Shown here piece by piece: positions 24,716 through 33,742 of a stretch of DNA of 64,000 nt; within the stretch, counting starts at the first letter, position 1; every line of letters begins with the position of its first letter. The notes under the pieces were generated by a model that was not told the origin of the DNA, did no database searches, and saw nothing but the letters and a program-made list of their open reading frames with translations. The position numbers and the translations under genes were made by a program. Source of the DNA: Pseudomonas fluorescens (lineage in GTDB: Bacteria > Pseudomonadota > Gammaproteobacteria > Pseudomonadales > Pseudomonadaceae); contig NZ_CABVHK010000015.1 of assembly GCF_902497785.1 (NCBI RefSeq), positions 10,746 through 74,745 on the forward strand. Direction: 5' to 3'.

Positions 24716-25465
24716 TTACCGACGGCTGTCGCGGTACTGGCTGGGCGAAAGACTGGTGAGGGCGCGGAACTGGCGGCTGAAAGCACTGTGGTCGGTGTAC
24801 CCACAGCGTAGAGCGATTTCGGTGATGGGCAGGTCGGTGTCGAGCAACAGACGCGAGCCCTCTTCGAGGCGGGACTTGTGGATCATCTGCCGTGGCGTGA
24901 GCTGGAACACCCGTTTGCAATGGCGTTCCAGTTGCGCCACAGAGAAACCGGCGATGGCCGTCAGCTCGGCAAGGCTGATCGGTCGGGCGAAATGACGGCG
25001 GATGTGTGCGTCCACCGCTGCCAGTTTCTGGAACGCCGGATGGTTGGACTGGGGCAGTTGCAGGTCGCGGGAAATGCCCGCGAGACCGACGATCCGCCCC
25101 TGTTCGTCATGCAGAGCGAGCTTGTGGGTCAGGCACCAGACTGGCTGGTTGCCGAAATACAGGTGCAGTTCCAGTTGATCCGCCAGTTCTCGCCCCGTGG
25201 CCAGCACGCGCCGATCCTGCTCGGTATACAGCGGGCCAAATCGTGCCGGGAAGACCTGGTCCGCCGTCAGCCCGAGCAGTTGCTCGCTGTGCTTGAGACC
25301 ACACCGTCGAGCCAGGGTCTGGTTGACGAAGGCATAGCGCGCGTCGCTGTCCTTGATGAAGAACACCACGTCCGCCAAGGTGTCGAGCAACGTCGCGATG
25401 GGTTGCAGACTGCTCAGCAGCGTCGGCAAATCGCAGGGTTTGAATTGTTTGAGTGAGGGGAACAT
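24716..25465 (-). CDS. AraC-family regulator with N-terminal PAS domain
   Basis: The 249-residue product has a PAS-like sensor domain (about 20-130; DVVFFIKDSDARYAFVN, GLTADQVFP) and a C-terminal AraC helix-turn-helix pair (about 150-245; ITEIALRCGYTDHSAFSRQFR). A PAS-AraC gene at this place in a hydroxyproline cluster suggests the pathway-specific activator. The ATG at 25465 is chosen over an upstream TTG at 25486. It lies 70 bases after the dehydrogenase subunit gene on the same strand. Confidence 0.88.
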   Translation of the reverse strand: MFPSLKQFKPCDLPTLLSSLQPIATLLDTLADVVFFIKDSDARYAFVNQTLARRCGLKHSEQLLGLTADQVFPARFGPLYTEQDRRVLATGRELADQLELHLYFGNQPVWCLTHKLALHDEQGRIVGLAGISRDLQLPQSNHPAFQKLAAVDAHIRRHFARPISLAELTAIAGFSVAQLERHCKRVFQLTPRQMIHKSRLEEGSRLLLDTDLPITEIALRCGYTDHSAFSRQFRALTSLSPSQYRDSRR

Positions 25466-25535
25466 AGCGCTGGGGCCTGGGGGCAACTACCGGGATCATA
25501 AAGACTCGGCAGCGCCCCCGAAACCCCAAAGCGAT

Positions 25536-26792
25536 TTACGCGGGCGGGGTATCGTCCAGGCACATCAGGGTTTCGATACGGGCCGGGCTGAACGGCGGTC
25601 GCGGGGCCGAGGGTTGCCAGTCGAACAGATACTGCAAGGCGCCGCCACACACTCGGCCCTGACAGGCGCCCATGCCGCATCGGCTGGCCAGCTTGGCCGC
25701 GCGCCATTCAGTGTGCCCGGCCAATGCCGCATAGGGCACGTCTTCGCAGCGACAGACCAGCGTGTCGGCCTGTGCCAGCGACTTGAGTTGCGGGTCAAGG
25801 CTGAAGGCACGGTTCAATGCCGTGGCGAAACGCTGCCAGCGCGCCCGACGTGGCCACAAGTGGCGTGCCGCTGCGGTGTTGTTGACGGCGGCATGCCCGG
25901 CAATTGCACCTTCGACCAACGCCAGTTCACTGCCGCCAAAACCGGTACATTCACCTGCCGCGTAGTGGTCGGCCCGGCCCGTGGCTTGCCAGACATCGAC
26001 CGCGAGCGCCGTGCCATCGAGTGCGCAGCCCAGCGCCTGACCGAGTTGAGTATTGGGAATCAGGCCGAAACCACAGGCCAGGCGATCACAGGCCAGTTCG
26101 ACGATTTTGCCCTGTTTGCGCAGACGCACACCTTCCAGCCGTTCATTACCCAAGGCGGCCACGATGTGGGAGCCCGTGTGGTAATGGCGGTCAAACAGGC
26201 TGAAGGATTGCAACAGTTTGCCCGGCCAGCGTGGAAGTTGCAGGGCGAAGCCGGCGACCGCAGATGACGAGGCTTGCTCGGCAATGTGCAACACATCGGC
26301 ACCGCTGTGTTTCGCAGTGGCCGCGGTGGCCAGTAACAACGGCCCGCTGCCGGCGATCACCACGCGCTGATCCTGCACCGGCAGGCCGCCCTTGATCAGC
26401 GCCTGAAGTCCTCCCGCCCCCGTCACCCCTGGCAATGTCCAGCCGGGGAAGGGCAGCAGCAATTCGCGGGCTCCGGTGCACAGAATCAGTTTGTCGTAGC
26501 CGATCAGCCAGCCGTGATCGGCGTCTTCCACCAACAATTGTCTGGGGCCGGAACAGGCGATCACGCGAGTGCCGGCGTGGTGGTGGATATTGCTGTGGGT
26601 GTGCAGGCGCTCGCGCATCTTCCGTGCTTGATTTGGCAGGCGGGCCAGAGGCCCGTCGCGCCAGATCTGGCCTCCGGGCAACGGGTTATCGTCAAGCACG
26701 ATAATGCGTGCGCCACTGGGTGCGGCGGCGAGGGCGGCGCTCATGCCAGCAGGGCCGGCACCGATGATCAGCAAGTCGGCGTATTCGTTCAT
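25536..26792 (-). CDS. FAD/NAD(P)-binding subunit of D-hydroxyproline dehydrogenase complex
   Basis: A 418-residue flavoprotein with an N-terminal GAGPAGMSAALAA dinucleotide fold, a second one in the middle (VVIAGSGPLLLATA) and a C-terminal BFD-like [2Fe-2S] region with the Cys pattern CRC...CGMGACQGRVC. This is the OoxA/HcnB-type subunit of three-part amino-acid dehydrogenases. Overlap by 4 bases with the small ferredoxin gene and location downstream of the epimerase identify it with heteromeric D-hydroxyproline dehydrogenase. ATG at 26792 begins MNEYADLLIIG. Confidence 0.88.
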   Translation of the reverse strand: MNEYADLLIIGAGPAGMSAALAAAPSGARIIVLDDNPLPGGQIWRDGPLARLPNQARKMRERLHTHSNIHHHAGTRVIACSGPRQLLVEDADHGWLIGYDKLILCTGARELLLPFPGWTLPGVTGAGGLQALIKGGLPVQDQRVVIAGSGPLLLATAATAKHSGADVLHIAEQASSSAVAGFALQLPRWPGKLLQSFSLFDRHYHTGSHIVAALGNERLEGVRLRKQGKIVELACDRLACGFGLIPNTQLGQALGCALDGTALAVDVWQATGRADHYAAGECTGFGGSELALVEGAIAGHAAVNNTAAARHLWPRRARWQRFATALNRAFSLDPQLKSLAQADTLVCRCEDVPYAALAGHTEWRAAKLASRCGMGACQGRVCGGALQYLFDWQPSAPRPPFSPARIETLMCLDDTPPA

Positions 26793-27025
26793 GCTCGGGT
26801 CCTTACCTGCATGCCGTCCTGACACAGCGTCTGGCAGGCCAGTCGGCGACGGCCGTCGATGGTCACCCGGCATTCCTGGCAGATGCCCATGCCGCACAGC
26901 GGTGCACGCCGCTGGCCGCTGACCGAGGTGCGAGTGCACCCGTCGTCGGCCAACGCCAATGCCGCGGCGACCGTCGTGCCTTCGGCCACCCGCAGGGCGC
27001 GACCGTCCAGGACCAAATCAGGCAT
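26789..27025 (-). CDS. small (2Fe-2S) ferredoxin subunit of D-hydroxyproline dehydrogenase complex
   Basis: A 78-residue protein with one plant-type [2Fe-2S] motif, CGMGICQECRV, and a downstream Cys in LACQTLC. It overlaps the oxidase subunit gene upstream by 8 bases and the FAD/NAD(P) subunit gene downstream by 4. It would shuttle electrons inside the three-subunit complex. Length matches the small subunit of similar complexes. Confidence 0.9.
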   Translation of the reverse strand: MPDLVLDGRALRVAEGTTVAAALALADDGCTRTSVSGQRRAPLCGMGICQECRVTIDGRRRLACQTLCQDGMQVRTRA

Positions 27026-28133
27026 ACACGGCCTCCCCGAGAAAGCGTTGCGGCAGATAGTCTTGCGCCGCTAATGGCGGCGTCTCATTGAACAGTTGCG
27101 CGACCAGCAAATCGGCGGTGCCGGGGGCCGTGGTGACCCCCAAGCCTTCGTGACCGACCGCCAGCCACAAACCTTTGCGTGATGGGTGCTCACCAATCAG
27201 TGGCAGTCCGTCCGGGCTGGCGGCGCGAAAACCGGTCCAGGCCCGGATGCCGTTGAGCTGAGCCAGGCCTGGCATGTACTCGGCGGCGCGCTTGAGCATT
27301 TTCGCGAGCATCCAGCCTTCGACCTGCGGGTCGGTGGTGCCGAATTGTCGCGAGGCGCCGATGAACAGTTGCCCGGTCGGCCGGGGCTGAATGTTGCAGG
27401 CGGTTGATGGCCCTGTGGCGTTGTGGGCGCTGGTGACATAGCCGAGCTCCACCAGCGTGTGGGTGACCTTGCCGGGGTAGCGGTCGGTGATCAGCAAGTG
27501 GCCTTTTTTCGGCTCGATCGGCAACTCGGGGCACAGGTCGCTGGCCTGGATGCCGTTGGCCAATATGACGGCCTCGGCGCTCAGCCACTGGCCGTCATCG
27601 AGGCACACGCGGTTGCCGTCGACCTCGCTGACTCGCGCCCTGCGTTGTTCGATGCCGGCGGTGTCGAGCATCCAGTTGGCGGTCGCCGGGGCATAAAGAA
27701 TGCCATCACCGTTGATCAACAAACCGCCTTCGAGGCCTTCGCGCAGTTCAGGTTCACGGACACGCAAAGCGTTTCGAGCGATCAACTCGCAGGCAACGCC
27801 CTGGGTCTGAAGGTCCAGATATTTGCTGTGGGCCACGGCCATTTCTTCGGCATTGGCGGCCAGCCACAACGTCCCGTTGTTGCGGTAAGCGCAGCCTTCC
27901 GGCAAACCCGGCGCCTGTTCGCGCCAGCGTTGCAGCGAGTATTGACTCAGGGCCAGCTCGGCGGGGTTGTCGTCGAGCACCAGCAAGTGGCCCATTCCGG
28001 CAGCCGTTGCACCCTGCAGGCCAGCGTCCAGCACCAGCACGCGCAAGCCGCGCCGGGCCAGCGCCTGAGCGCACGCGGCACCGATGATGCCGGCACCGAT
28101 CACGATGACATCGGCCACCAGGCCTTGGTTCAT
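27018..28133 (-). CDS. FAD-dependent oxidase subunit (DAO family) of D-hydroxyproline dehydrogenase complex
   Basis: A 371-residue D-amino-acid-oxidase-family protein with the N-terminal GAGIIGAACAQALARRG FAD motif and the C-terminal GHEGLGVTTAPGTADLL. It is expected to carry the catalytic flavin that oxidises cis-4-hydroxy-D-proline to 1-pyrroline-4-hydroxy-2-carboxylate. The start overlaps the epimerase stop by 4 bases, so epimerisation and oxidation are translationally coupled. Confidence 0.9.
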   Translation of the reverse strand: MNQGLVADVIVIGAGIIGAACAQALARRGLRVLVLDAGLQGATAAGMGHLLVLDDNPAELALSQYSLQRWREQAPGLPEGCAYRNNGTLWLAANAEEMAVAHSKYLDLQTQGVACELIARNALRVREPELREGLEGGLLINGDGILYAPATANWMLDTAGIEQRRARVSEVDGNRVCLDDGQWLSAEAVILANGIQASDLCPELPIEPKKGHLLITDRYPGKVTHTLVELGYVTSAHNATGPSTACNIQPRPTGQLFIGASRQFGTTDPQVEGWMLAKMLKRAAEYMPGLAQLNGIRAWTGFRAASPDGLPLIGEHPSRKGLWLAVGHEGLGVTTAPGTADLLVAQLFNETPPLAAQDYLPQRFLGEAVYA

Positions 28134-29062
28134 GGGCGAATGCCCCAGGCGAACGGGTCGTCCTGTTCGATAATCAGGCTGGCCTCGGCGCTGATGAAAG
28201 CACGGCCACGAATCGTCGGTACGATGCGCTCGCCGTGTTGTTCGTAGGAGGCTTCGAACTCGCTGCCGATGACGCTGGCCTGCCGCCAGATCTGGCCCGG
28301 TTGCAATTTGTCATCGGCCGCCAGGCAAGCCAGTTTTGCGCTGGTGCCAGTACCGCAGGGCGAGCGATCGTAAGCCTTACCGGGGCAGAGCACAAAGTTG
28401 CGGCTGTCGGCCTGCTCATCCTCGGCGAACAGCTCGACGTGGTCGATCAACCCGCCGTCTTCGCCACGTATTCCCTGAACGTCCAGTGCTTGCTGCACGG
28501 CGAAGGTATAAGCGGTCAATGCATCAAGGTTGTCGCTGGCGACGCGCAGACCATGCTCGGCGATCAGGAAAAACCAATTGCCGCCCCAGGCAATATCACC
28601 GACCACCTGGCCGATCCCCGGCACCTGCAACGACACGGCTTTGCGATAACGGTAGGCCGGCACGTTGCGCACGCTGACGGAGCGGTCGTCGTGCAAAGTC
28701 GCCTGCACCGTACCCACCGGCGTTTCGATGCTGTGCACGCCCGGTCCGATTTTACCCAGATGGGCCAGCGATGCCACCAGGCCGATGGTGCCGTGGCCGC
28801 ACATCCCCAGGTAGCCCGCGTTATTGAAGAAAATCACGCCGGCGCAGGCCGCCGGGTCAACCGGCTCACACAACAGCGCGCCGACCAGCACATCACTGCC
28901 CCGCGGTTCGAGTACGCAGGCGGTGCGCCATTGGTCATGGTGTTCAGCCAGTCGTTGCAGACGTTCGACCATGCTGCCGGTGCCCAGCTCGGGAAAACCG
29001 GAGGTCACCAGGCGGGTGGGTTCGCCGCCGGTGTGGGAGTCAATCACGGTGATTCGTTTCAT
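28130..29062 (-). CDS. lhpA: 4-hydroxyproline 2-epimerase
   Basis: A 310-residue proline racemase-family enzyme that interconverts trans-4-hydroxy-L-proline and cis-4-hydroxy-D-proline. Both catalytic thiols are present: Cys88 in MCGHGTIG and Cys236 in SPCGTGTSAK, the positions known for pseudomonad hydroxyproline epimerases. It starts the enzyme block lhpA-oxidase-ferredoxin-FAD subunit and lies 114 bases downstream of gntR on the same strand, so the regulator and enzyme genes may share a transcript. Confidence 0.95.
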   Translation of the reverse strand: MKRITVIDSHTGGEPTRLVTSGFPELGTGSMVERLQRLAEHHDQWRTACVLEPRGSDVLVGALLCEPVDPAACAGVIFFNNAGYLGMCGHGTIGLVASLAHLGKIGPGVHSIETPVGTVQATLHDDRSVSVRNVPAYRYRKAVSLQVPGIGQVVGDIAWGGNWFFLIAEHGLRVASDNLDALTAYTFAVQQALDVQGIRGEDGGLIDHVELFAEDEQADSRNFVLCPGKAYDRSPCGTGTSAKLACLAADDKLQPGQIWRQASVIGSEFEASYEQHGERIVPTIRGRAFISAEASLIIEQDDPFAWGIRP

Positions 29063-29176
29063 GAATGGGCCACGTCCGTTCAGATGAGTGAACGCAAGAG
29101 TGGCCCGTGCGGGGGCTTGCAGGCTTGATGGATTTACCCGGTGCCGATGACGAAATCGGCACAGTGCTTCGAGCGA

Positions 29177-29848
29177 TCAGTGGTGGTGGGGTAGGTGCTC
29201 AAACAGCGTTTTGCAGACGCCGGCGATGTGTTCGTCGAGCAGTTTCACCGCTCGATCGACGTCACCAGCGCGGCAGGCTTCGAGGATCTCCCGGTGTTCG
29301 TGATCGGCGCGCTCCTTACCCGCGGAAAGGCTCATCTGCATCCGCAGGTAACGTTCCAGTTTGTCGTTGACCGAACGGATCAGACTCACCAGAAACGGAC
29401 GTTGTGCCGGCTCATAGAGGCAGGCATGCAGTTCCCAATTGAGCTCGGCCCAACGTCCCACATCATCTTCGCCGACGAATTCCTGGCAGATGCGTTCGGC
29501 GCGGGCGAAGGTGTCTTCGGTCATGTTGGGAATGGCCAGGCGAAGCACCTTGTCTTCGAGCAACATGCGCACTTCGAACATCTGCGCCAGCTCGGCATCG
29601 GACACCCGTGTGACCATCGCCCCGCGATTGCGCTGGAACATCACCAGACCTTCGGCTTCCAGGCGCTTGAGGGCCTCACGCACCGGGATCTTGCTGACGT
29701 TGAACTGCCGGGCGATGTCGTCCTGGCGAATCGGCTCGTCCTCGGCGAAATGCCCGGCGACGATGGCGTCACGCAGATGGCGGGTGATGATTTCAGACGT
29801 CGAAGGCGCATTGCCCAAGTCTGGAGCATTGAATTTGGGTAGGGTCAC
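29177..29848 (-). CDS. GntR-family (FCD) transcriptional regulator
   Basis: A 223-residue regulator with an N-terminal winged helix (about 18-85; IPVREALKRLEAEGLV) and a C-terminal FCD ligand-binding domain (about 95-215) whose metal-site histidines are plausible in DHEHREI and the C-terminal helices. It is upstream of lhpA on the same strand. A palindrome matching those before the transport and deaminase blocks lies 29 bases before its own start, suggesting autoregulation and control of the whole hydroxyproline cluster. Confidence 0.92.
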   Translation of the reverse strand: MTLPKFNAPDLGNAPSTSEIITRHLRDAIVAGHFAEDEPIRQDDIARQFNVSKIPVREALKRLEAEGLVMFQRNRGAMVTRVSDAELAQMFEVRMLLEDKVLRLAIPNMTEDTFARAERICQEFVGEDDVGRWAELNWELHACLYEPAQRPFLVSLIRSVNDKLERYLRMQMSLSAGKERADHEHREILEACRAGDVDRAVKLLDEHIAGVCKTLFEHLPHHH

Positions 29849-29876
29849 GGCGGCAGTCGTTCGGGTTGAGGTGGAG

Positions 29877-29892
29877 ATATGGTATACGAATT
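29877..29892. promoter_or_regulatory. predicted GntR operator, site 3 (upstream of gntR)
   Basis: ATATGGTATACGAATT shares the GTATACGA core with sites 1 and 2 and ends symmetrically. It is 29 bases from the gntR start and about 170 bases from the divergent fadH start. Confidence 0.7.
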
Positions 29893-30061
29893 TTCGTTGG
29901 GCTCAGTGCGTCCGACGCACGAGTTGTTGCGCATTTGGATCATTAAGTTGTCAGTTTCGGTCATTGAGCGGCCGAGAGAGTGCTCATAGTCTGTTACACA
30001 TGACAGAGGGGTGCCAAAGAGTGCCCACACTTTTCCGTGATTGATCGTTGTGGAGTTACCG

Positions 30062-32101
30062 ATGACCGCCGCTCATTACCCGCACCTGCTGGCCCCGCTG
30101 GACCTGGGTTTTACTACACTGCGCAATCGCACCCTGATGGGTTCGATGCACACCGGTCTTGAGGAAAAACCCGGCGGCTTCGAGCGCATGGCGGCGTACT
30201 TTGCCGAGCGCGCCCGTGGCGGCGTTGGCCTGATGGTCACTGGCGGTATCGGTCCGAACGACGAAGGCGGTGTGTATTCCGGCGCGGCCAAGCTGACCAC
30301 TGAGGAAGAAGCGCTCAAGCACCAGATCGTGACCCGTGCGGTGCACGAGGCGGGCGGCAAGATCTGCATGCAGATTCTTCATGCCGGTCGTTATGCCTAC
30401 AGCCCGAAACAAGTTGCGCCGAGCGCCATTCAGGCGCCGATCAACCCGTTCAAGCCCAAGGAACTGGATGAAGAGGGCATCGAAAAGCAGATCAGCGATT
30501 TCGTGACCTGTTCGACCCTGGCGCAAACCGCCGAGTACGACGGCGTCGAGATCATGGGTTCCGAAGGTTATTTCATTAACCAGTTCCTCGCGGCCCACAC
30601 CAACCACCGCACCGACCGTTGGGGCGGCAGCTACGAAAACCGCATGCGCCTGCCGGTGGAAATCGTGCGCCGTGTGCGCGAAGCCGTGGGCCCGAACTTC
30701 ATCATCATCTTCCGTCTGTCGATGCTCGATCTGGTGGAAGGCGGCAGCACCTGGGAAGAAATCGTGATGCTGGCCAAAGCCATCGAGCAGGCCGGTGCGA
30801 CCCTTATCAACACCGGCATCGGCTGGCACGAAGCACGGATCCCGACCATCGCCACCAAAGTGCCGCGCGGGGCGTTCAGCAAAGTCACCGCGAAACTGCG
30901 GGGTTCGGTGAACATTCCGCTGATCACCACCAACCGCATCAACACCCCGGAAGTGGCCGAGCAGATCCTGGCCGAGGGCGATGCCGACATGGTGTCGATG
31001 GCGCGGCCGTTCCTCGCCGACGCGGATTTCGTCAACAAGGCCGCCGCCGGGCGTGCCGATGAAATCAACACCTGCATCGGTTGCAACCAGGCCTGCCTCG
31101 ATCACACGTTCGGTGGCAAGTTGACCACGTGCCTGGTCAACCCGCGTGCCTGCCATGAAACCGAGCTCAATTACCTGCCGGTGCAGCAGATCAAGAAAAT
31201 TGCCGTGGTCGGTGCCGGCCCGGCCGGTTTGTCGGCGGCGACGGTGGCGGCCGAGCGTGGCCATCAAGTGACACTGTTTGATTCGGCCAGTGAAATCGGT
31301 GGCCAGTTCAACGTCGCCAAGCGTGTGCCGGGCAAGGAAGAGTTCTTTGAAACCCTGCGCTACTTCAACCGCAAGTTGCAGACCACCAACGTCGAGCTGT
31401 GCCTGAATACGCGCGTCGATGTGGCGAAACTGGTTGAGGGCGGTTATGACGAGATCATCCTCGCCACCGGTATCGCGCCGCGTACTCCGGCGATCCCGGG
31501 TGTCGAAAACGCCAAAGTGCTGAGCTACCTGGACGTGATCCTGGAGCGCAAACCTGTGGGTAAACGCGTCGCCGTGATTGGCGCGGGTGGTATCGGTTTT
31601 GACGTGTCGGAATTCCTCGTGCATCAAGGTGTGGCCACCAGCCTGGACCGCGAAGCGTTCTGGAAAGAGTGGGGCATTGACACGCATCTGGAAGCGCGCG
31701 GCGGTGTGGCCGGGATCAAGGCTGAACCGCATGCTCCGGCGCGTGAGGTGTTCCTGCTGCAACGCAAGAAATCCAAGGTCGGCGACGGCCTCGGCAAGAC
31801 CACCGGCTGGATCCACCGCACCGGTCTGAAGAACAAGCAGGTGCAGATGCTCAACAGCGTCGAATACCTGAAGATTGACGACGAAGGCTTGCACATCCGC
31901 ATCGGCGAAACCGGCGAGCCGCAAGTGCTGGCGGTGGACAACATCGTGATTTGCGCCGGTCAGGATCCGCTGCGCGAGTTGCAGGACGGGCTGGTGGCGG
32001 CGGGGCAGAATGTGCATTTGATCGGTGGCGCGGATGTCGCGGCGGAGCTGGACGCGAAGCGGGCGATCAACCAGGGATCGCGGTTGGCTGCTGAGCTTTA
32101 A
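30062..32101 (+). CDS. fadH: 2,4-dienoyl-CoA reductase (NADPH)
   Basis: A 679-residue iron-sulfur flavoenzyme for beta-oxidation of unsaturated fatty acids. The N-terminal half is an FMN-binding TIM barrel of the old-yellow-enzyme family (GSMHTGLEE, RLSMLDLVE, INTGIGWHEARIP). The [4Fe-4S] cysteines are in CIGCNQAC and a following Cys. The C-terminal half binds FAD and NADPH (VVGAGPAGLSAATVA and AVIGAGGIGFD). The whole length aligns with E. coli FadH by memory. ATG at 30062 begins MTAAHYPHLL. It is divergent from gntR. Confidence 0.94.
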   Translation: MTAAHYPHLLAPLDLGFTTLRNRTLMGSMHTGLEEKPGGFERMAAYFAERARGGVGLMVTGGIGPNDEGGVYSGAAKLTTEEEALKHQIVTRAVHEAGGKICMQILHAGRYAYSPKQVAPSAIQAPINPFKPKELDEEGIEKQISDFVTCSTLAQTAEYDGVEIMGSEGYFINQFLAAHTNHRTDRWGGSYENRMRLPVEIVRRVREAVGPNFIIIFRLSMLDLVEGGSTWEEIVMLAKAIEQAGATLINTGIGWHEARIPTIATKVPRGAFSKVTAKLRGSVNIPLITTNRINTPEVAEQILAEGDADMVSMARPFLADADFVNKAAAGRADEINTCIGCNQACLDHTFGGKLTTCLVNPRACHETELNYLPVQQIKKIAVVGAGPAGLSAATVAAERGHQVTLFDSASEIGGQFNVAKRVPGKEEFFETLRYFNRKLQTTNVELCLNTRVDVAKLVEGGYDEIILATGIAPRTPAIPGVENAKVLSYLDVILERKPVGKRVAVIGAGGIGFDVSEFLVHQGVATSLDREAFWKEWGIDTHLEARGGVAGIKAEPHAPAREVFLLQRKKSKVGDGLGKTTGWIHRTGLKNKQVQMLNSVEYLKIDDEGLHIRIGETGEPQVLAVDNIVICAGQDPLRELQDGLVAAGQNVHLIGGADVAAELDAKRAINQGSRLAAEL

Positions 32102-32126
32102 CAGCAGGTCCAGCCTGCCAATGGCC

Positions 32127-32217
32127 ATCGCGGGCAAGCCCGCTCCCACAGATTCCTTGCCGTTCACGGGTTTTTTGACCGACATAAAATCCCTGTGGGA
32201 GCGGGCTTGCCCGCGAA
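32127..32217. repeat. BIME-like repeat, family A (paired REP)
   Basis: Two inverted copies of TCGCGGGCAAGCCCGCTCCCACA flank about 45 bases. This GTGGGAGCGGGCTTGCCCGCGA motif is the classic pseudomonad REP and recurs at 34792, 43214, 44590, 52478 and (variant) 61314. Confidence 0.9.
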
Positions 32218-32268
32218 GGCGTCCTGTTCGCTGCTAATATGCTGGCTCCTTACCCCGAGCCGGCATCG

Positions 32269-33186
32269 ATGCTTTCCCCTTCCAGTGACTGGCTCCCCCC
32301 AGCCCCCCTCGAACCCCTTCACCTGGATTGGCTCTCCCAATCCGGCATCGAAGTCGCGATCCTGCGCCTGGACCGGATCGACCCGCTGATCAGCGGCAAC
32401 AAGTGGTTCAAGCTCATCGAACACCTCAAAGCCGCTGACCTCGCCAATGCCAAAGGCATCATCAGCCTGGGCGGTGCTCACTCCAACCATCTCCACGCAC
32501 TGGCGGCCGCCGGCAAACGCTTCGGTTTTGCCACGGTCGGGTTGCTGCGCGGTCATCCGCAACAAACCCCCACCGTGGAGGATTTGCAGGCGTTTGGCAT
32601 GCAGTTGCACTGGCTGGGTTATGGCGGTTATCGCGCGCGGCACGAGGCGGGTTTCTGGCAGCCATGGCAGGCGCAGTATCCCGATCTGCATCCGGTCCCG
32701 GAAGGGGGCGGCGGTTTACCGGGTGCGAAGGGCTGCCTGCAACTGCGGCCCATGGTCCGCGAACAACTGCACGATCTGGGCTGGAGCGATTACGACGGCT
32801 GGTGGCTGGCGTGCGGAACCGGGACCACACTGGCCGGCCTGGTGCTGGCCGAGGCAGGGGATCATCCGGTGTACGGCGCGTTGGCGGTGCCCGACGATCA
32901 TGGCGTAGCGCAGCAGGTCGAGTCGATTGTGCTCGAGGCGGGTGTGCAGAATCCGGCTTACGAACTGTTCGACGCCAGCCGTGGCGGATTCGCCAAGGTC
33001 GATCCACTGCTACTCGACTTCATCGAGCAGACCGAACAAGCCAGCGGCCTTCCACTCGAGCCGCTGTACACCGGCAAAGCGCTGCTGGCGCTCAAACAGC
33101 ATGTTGAAGCCGGGCGCTTCGCACAGGGTACGCGTCTGATTTTCATCCACACCGGCGGCCTGCAAGGCCGCCGCGGATTTCGATAA
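32269..33186 (+). CDS. PLP-dependent ACC deaminase/D-cysteine desulfhydrase family protein
   Basis: A 305-residue fold-type II PLP enzyme related to 1-aminocyclopropane-1-carboxylate deaminase and D-cysteine desulfhydrase. The PLP lysine is expected at Lys45 in ISGNKWFKL, the glycine-rich phosphate site at ACGTGTTLAG. Sequence alone does not decide the substrate; most such Pseudomonas proteins act on D-cysteine or are uncharacterised. ATG at 32269 is chosen because the preceding 10 codons from 32239 look unlike a conserved N terminus, but neither start has a strong ribosome site. Confidence 0.8.
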   Translation: MLSPSSDWLPPAPLEPLHLDWLSQSGIEVAILRLDRIDPLISGNKWFKLIEHLKAADLANAKGIISLGGAHSNHLHALAAAGKRFGFATVGLLRGHPQQTPTVEDLQAFGMQLHWLGYGGYRARHEAGFWQPWQAQYPDLHPVPEGGGGLPGAKGCLQLRPMVREQLHDLGWSDYDGWWLACGTGTTLAGLVLAEAGDHPVYGALAVPDDHGVAQQVESIVLEAGVQNPAYELFDASRGGFAKVDPLLLDFIEQTEQASGLPLEPLYTGKALLALKQHVEAGRFAQGTRLIFIHTGGLQGRRGFR

Positions 33187-33193
33187 AAGACGT

Positions 33194-33742
33194 CTAGCCG
33201 CGCTTGGGCATCATCCGCAGCAGGGTGTTATCGCGCACCACATAGTGGTGATAAATCCCCGCGACCGCGTGCAGGCCGATCAGCCAGTAGCCGATGGTGC
33301 CGCCCAGCACGTGCCAGCCTTCCATTTGTTTGCCCAGCGGTTTGTCTTCCGCGATCAGCAACGGCAAGTCGAAGCCGTAGAACATCACCTGATGCCCCTT
33401 GGCGCTGGTGACCAGCCAGCCAAGAATCGGCATGGCGATCATGAACAGGTACAGCGCCCAGTGCATCAGCCTGGCCAGCACCGTCTGCCAGTGCGGTGAA
33501 GCCGGGAAGATCTGCGGTGCCGGGCCGAGGCTGCGGGCGAACAGGCGCAACCACACCAGAACAAACACCGTCAGCCCGAGCATGAAGTGCGATTCGGTGA
33601 TCAGCGTGCGTCCGCCACTGCCTTTGGGAAAGATCCCGCGAAATTCAATGCAGGCGTAAACCAGCGCCAGCAAAACCAGCATTAACCAGTGCAGCGTGAT
33701 CGACACGGTGCTGTAGCGTGAGTCGGAATTCTTCCAGGGCAT
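33194..33742 (-). CDS. cytochrome b561
   Basis: A 182-residue four-helix membrane protein of the bacterial cytochrome b561 family. Histidines suited to two b-type hemes occur in TLHWLML, SHFMLGL, LMHWALY and the C-terminal LHAVAGIYHHY. It probably shuttles electrons from quinol in the inner membrane. It is convergent with the PLP enzyme gene and shows no operon partner. A second, different b561 lies at 55080-55625. Confidence 0.9.
   Translation of the reverse strand: MPWKNSDSRYSTVSITLHWLMLVLLALVYACIEFRGIFPKGSGGRTLITESHFMLGLTVFVLVWLRLFARSLGPAPQIFPASPHWQTVLARLMHWALYLFMIAMPILGWLVTSAKGHQVMFYGFDLPLLIAEDKPLGKQMEGWHVLGGTIGYWLIGLHAVAGIYHHYVVRDNTLLRMMPKRG

Noticed and set aside
30056..32185. 709-codon minus-strand frame opposite fadH
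   Set aside because: FadH aligns over its whole length on the plus strand. The minus-strand frame has no motif and crosses a repeat.
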